Source: an uncultured bacterium
Lineage (GTDB): Bacteria; Verrucomicrobiota; Kiritimatiellia; RFP12; UBA1067
Length of the DNA stretch: 7,388 nt
Direction: 5' to 3'
NCBI GenBank assembly: GCA_902773475.1
Contig: CACYEO010000063.1
Span: 1 to 7,388 of the forward strand
Positions 6,072 to 7,388 of the stretch are shown here, in pieces. Made by a program: the position numbers and the translations under genes. Each line of letters starts with the position of its first letter. Within the stretch, counting starts at the first letter, position 1. Below the pieces are notes generated by a model, which ran no database searches, was not told the DNA's origin, and was given only the letters and a program-made list of their open reading frames with translations.

Positions 6072-7226
6072 TCAGAGCCTACCGGCGAAATCGGCGTAGC
6101 CGAACGACCTTACGGTCTCGGTTGCGCCGTTTTCGCGTCTTATGGCGATGTCCGGCAGATTTACGCCGTTGAAGGTGTTGTTTTTCACCATCGAATATAT
6201 CGCCATGTCTTCGAAAACCACAGGATCGCCTTCCTCGAGCGGCGCGGCGAACGAATACGTGCCGATTTCGTCGCCGGCGAGGCATGTAGGACCGCCGAAC
6301 CGGTAGACGAACCCGCCTTGCGGGGGCGGCTGCGTGGCGGAAACGGTTTTCGCGCCGGAAACGCGCGGGGTGTACGGCATTTCCAGCACGTCCGGCATGT
6401 GGCAGGCGGCGCTCGTATCGAGTATCGCGTTGGAAATTCCGTCTTCGTCCGGCGGCTGTATTTCAAGGACGCGCGATTCGAGCGTCCCCGCGTTCAGCGC
6501 CACCGCCTCCCCCGGTTCAAGATACACTGCGAGATTGGGATGCCGCGCGCGGAAATCTTCGACGAGCCTGACGAGTCCGTCCGTGTCGTAGCCGTCTTTC
6601 GTGATGTGGTGCCCGCCGCCGAAGTTCACCCATTTCATCCCGGGAAGCAGGAAGCCGAATTTTTCTTCGAACCCTGCGAGGACCTTGCGCAGTTCATCCA
6701 GACCCTGTTCGCACAGGCAGTGGAAGTGCAATCCTTCGATGTCCGCCTGAAACGCTCCGCCGTCCGCACCGGCGAGGGCGGCCTTCAAGTCTTTGAGTTT
6801 CGTTCCGAGCCGCGAAGACGGACGGCACGGGTCGTATGCCGGCGTCGTTGCGACAGATGTTTCCGGATTTACGCGCAGTCCCGCCGAGACGCCGCGTTCG
6901 CGCGCCTTCCCTGCGTAGAGCGCGGCCTGGCGGGGCGAATTGAACACTATGTGGTCGACAATCCCGAGCAGTCCGTCGATCTCCTCCGGCGCGTAGGCTG
7001 GAGAGAATACGTGCGTTTCGCCGCCGAAGAAATCGTGTCCGTGGCGGGCCTCGAAAAGCGAACTCGCAGTTGTCCCGGCGAGATATCCGGCGCAGAGCGG
7101 ATAGACTGCGGTGCAGGAGAACGCCTTTTGGGCCAGAAGGATCTTTGCGCCGGAGCGCGCGGAGACGTCCTTCAGGATTTCAAGATTCCGCCTGAGCGCT
7201 TTTTCATCGATGACGTACCTTGGCAT
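6072..7226 (-). CDS. nspC: Carboxynorspermidine decarboxylase
   Basis: A 384-residue PLP-dependent decarboxylase of the alanine racemase-like fold III group. NspC removes CO2 from carboxynorspermidine or carboxyspermidine to give norspermidine or spermidine, in the cytosol, as the last step of the pathway that bypasses S-adenosylmethionine-derived aminopropyl groups. Seen: N-terminal PRYVIDEKALRRNLEIL; the PLP lysine in LLAQKAFS (K34); EGLHFHCLCE (164-173); the phosphate-binding glycines in NFGGGHHIT (201-209); EPGEA (237-241); DTSAACHMPDVLEMPY (270-285); and GGPTCLAGD (311-319) with the catalytic-type cysteine C315. Length fits the family (about 370-400). Start ATG 7226 matches family N termini and has GGAAAGG 9 bases upstream; a longer TTG start at 7274 would lie in the terminator tail of the tRNA gene. 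The usual partner, carboxynorspermidine dehydrogenase, is not in this window. Stop codons of nspC and the converging gene are 8 bases apart. Confidence 0.95.
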   Translation of the reverse strand: MPRYVIDEKALRRNLEILKDVSARSGAKILLAQKAFSCTAVYPLCAGYLAGTTASSLFEARHGHDFFGGETHVFSPAYAPEEIDGLLGIVDHIVFNSPRQAALYAGKARERGVSAGLRVNPETSVATTPAYDPCRPSSRLGTKLKDLKAALAGADGGAFQADIEGLHFHCLCEQGLDELRKVLAGFEEKFGFLLPGMKWVNFGGGHHITKDGYDTDGLVRLVEDFRARHPNLAVYLEPGEAVALNAGTLESRVLEIQPPDEDGISNAILDTSAACHMPDVLEMPYTPRVSGAKTVSATQPPPQGGFVYRFGGPTCLAGDEIGTYSFAAPLEEGDPVVFEDMAIYSMVKNNTFNGVNLPDIAIRRENGATETVRSFGYADFAGRL

Positions 7227-7235
7227 TTCGCACTG

Positions 7236-7242
7236 CCTTTCC
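7236..7242 (-). promoter_or_regulatory. Ribosome binding site of nspC
   Basis: On the minus strand GGAAAGG sits 9 bases before ATG 7226. It supports that start over the TTG at 7274, which has no purine-rich site and overlaps the upstream terminator. Confidence 0.75.
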
Positions 7243-7255
7243 GCGGAACCTGCGC

Positions 7256-7272
7256 GTTTACGGGCTGTAAAC
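7256..7272. promoter_or_regulatory. Inverted repeat upstream of nspC
   Basis: GTTTAC (7256-7261) and GTAAAC (7267-7272) form a perfect 6-bp inverted repeat with a 5-base centre, between the tRNA terminator and the nspC ribosome binding site. It could be an operator or simply a second hairpin after the terminator. No clear nspC promoter hexamers are visible in this short gap. Confidence 0.35.
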
Positions 7273-7297
7273 AAAAACCCCGCGTATGCGGGGCTTT
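7269..7297 (-). terminator. Rho-independent terminator after tRNA-Tyr
   Basis: On the minus strand CCCCGC (7293-7288) pairs with GCGGGG (7283-7278) around a 4-base loop, followed by TTTTTGTTT (7277-7269). It lies just past the 3' end of the tRNA at 7304 and before nspC on the same strand, so it ends the tRNA transcript. nspC then needs its own promoter or read-through. Confidence 0.8.
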
Positions 7298-7303
7298 GCA
7301 GAA

Positions 7304-7388
7304 TGGTGGTGGGACAAGGATTCGAACCTTGGAAAGCATAGCTAGCAGATTTACAGTCTGCCCTCGTTGACCACTTGAGTATCCCACC
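7304..7388 (-). tRNA. tRNA-Tyr (anticodon GUA), CCA encoded
   Basis: The minus strand folds completely. The acceptor stem is GGTGGGA (7388-7382) with TCCCACC (7314-7308). The D arm is closed by CTC/GAG. The anticodon stem is GCAGA/TCTGC around loop CTGTAAA, with anticodon GTA at 7354-7352. A long variable arm (TAGCTATGCTTTC, with AGC/GCT stem) is typical of bacterial tRNA-Tyr. The T arm is CAAGG-TTCGAAT-CCTTG. The discriminator is A7307, followed by encoded CCA (7306-7304). The 5' base of the tRNA is the last base of the window, so its promoter is not seen. Confidence 0.97.

Noticed and set aside
7227..7274. Longer nspC starting at TTG 7274
   Set aside because: It would begin in the terminator tail of tRNA-Tyr, lacks a ribosome binding site, and adds residues absent from the family.

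Overview
The window reads as ordinary chromosomal DNA from a GC-rich bacterium. It holds housekeeping and conserved genes plus an unusual non-coding left end. No phage, transposase, CRISPR or defence gene is visible. The best taxonomic hint is SecA: it is long (1040 aa), has a large helical insertion in the first half, and carries the motif-VI variant RGRCSRQGDPG. From memory of the family this resembles SecA of the PVC superphylum (Chlamydiae, Verrucomicrobia, Lentisphaerae, Kiritimatiellae) and, for the insertion, Bacteroidota. Assignment to PVC is an inference at moderate confidence; no rRNA is present to settle it.

Layout. Bases 1-351 carry no convincing gene and are less GC-rich than the rest. 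They hold short direct and inverted repeats, a perfect 10-bp AT-rich hairpin (107-131) and a strong GC-rich hairpin with a T-rich tail (about 276-308) that looks like a plus-strand terminator. Bases 352-543 are a 28-unit array of a degenerate heptamer (CCTATTG/CCTATTC/CCTACTG). It runs straight into an extended -10 promoter for a 90-aa ACT-domain protein (UPF0237 type, 569-841), which is followed 28 bases later by its usual partner, a UPF0210/DUF711 'PFL family' protein (870-2234). After a 54-base gap comes secA (2289-5411), the motor ATPase of the general secretion pathway. A 112-base gap leads to a small secreted repeat protein (5524-6063) with a signal peptide, a glycine-rich hydrophobic segment, six VVTTP repeats and two WxxG[RH][WY] motifs.

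On the minus strand, tRNA-Tyr(GUA) (7304-7388) is followed by a Rho-independent terminator and then nspC, carboxynorspermidine decarboxylase (6072-7226), the last step of the alternative spermidine/norspermidine pathway. nspC converges on the repeat protein gene with only 8 bases between the stop codons.

The most interesting signal is regulatory. The ACT gene and secA both lack a Shine-Dalgarno sequence and share the same upstream block, TTATGGTA followed by the rest of a -10 hexamer, ending exactly 8 bases before ATG. This geometry predicts leaderless (or nearly leaderless) mRNAs from extended -10 promoters. The secreted protein gene and nspC instead have good purine-rich ribosome binding sites, and the UPF0210 gene a weak one. 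In the ACT promoter the whole -35 region lies inside the heptamer array, so the array could affect transcription. I do not see a clearly new multi-gene system; the array-promoter junction and the leaderless promoter pair are the parts most worth testing.
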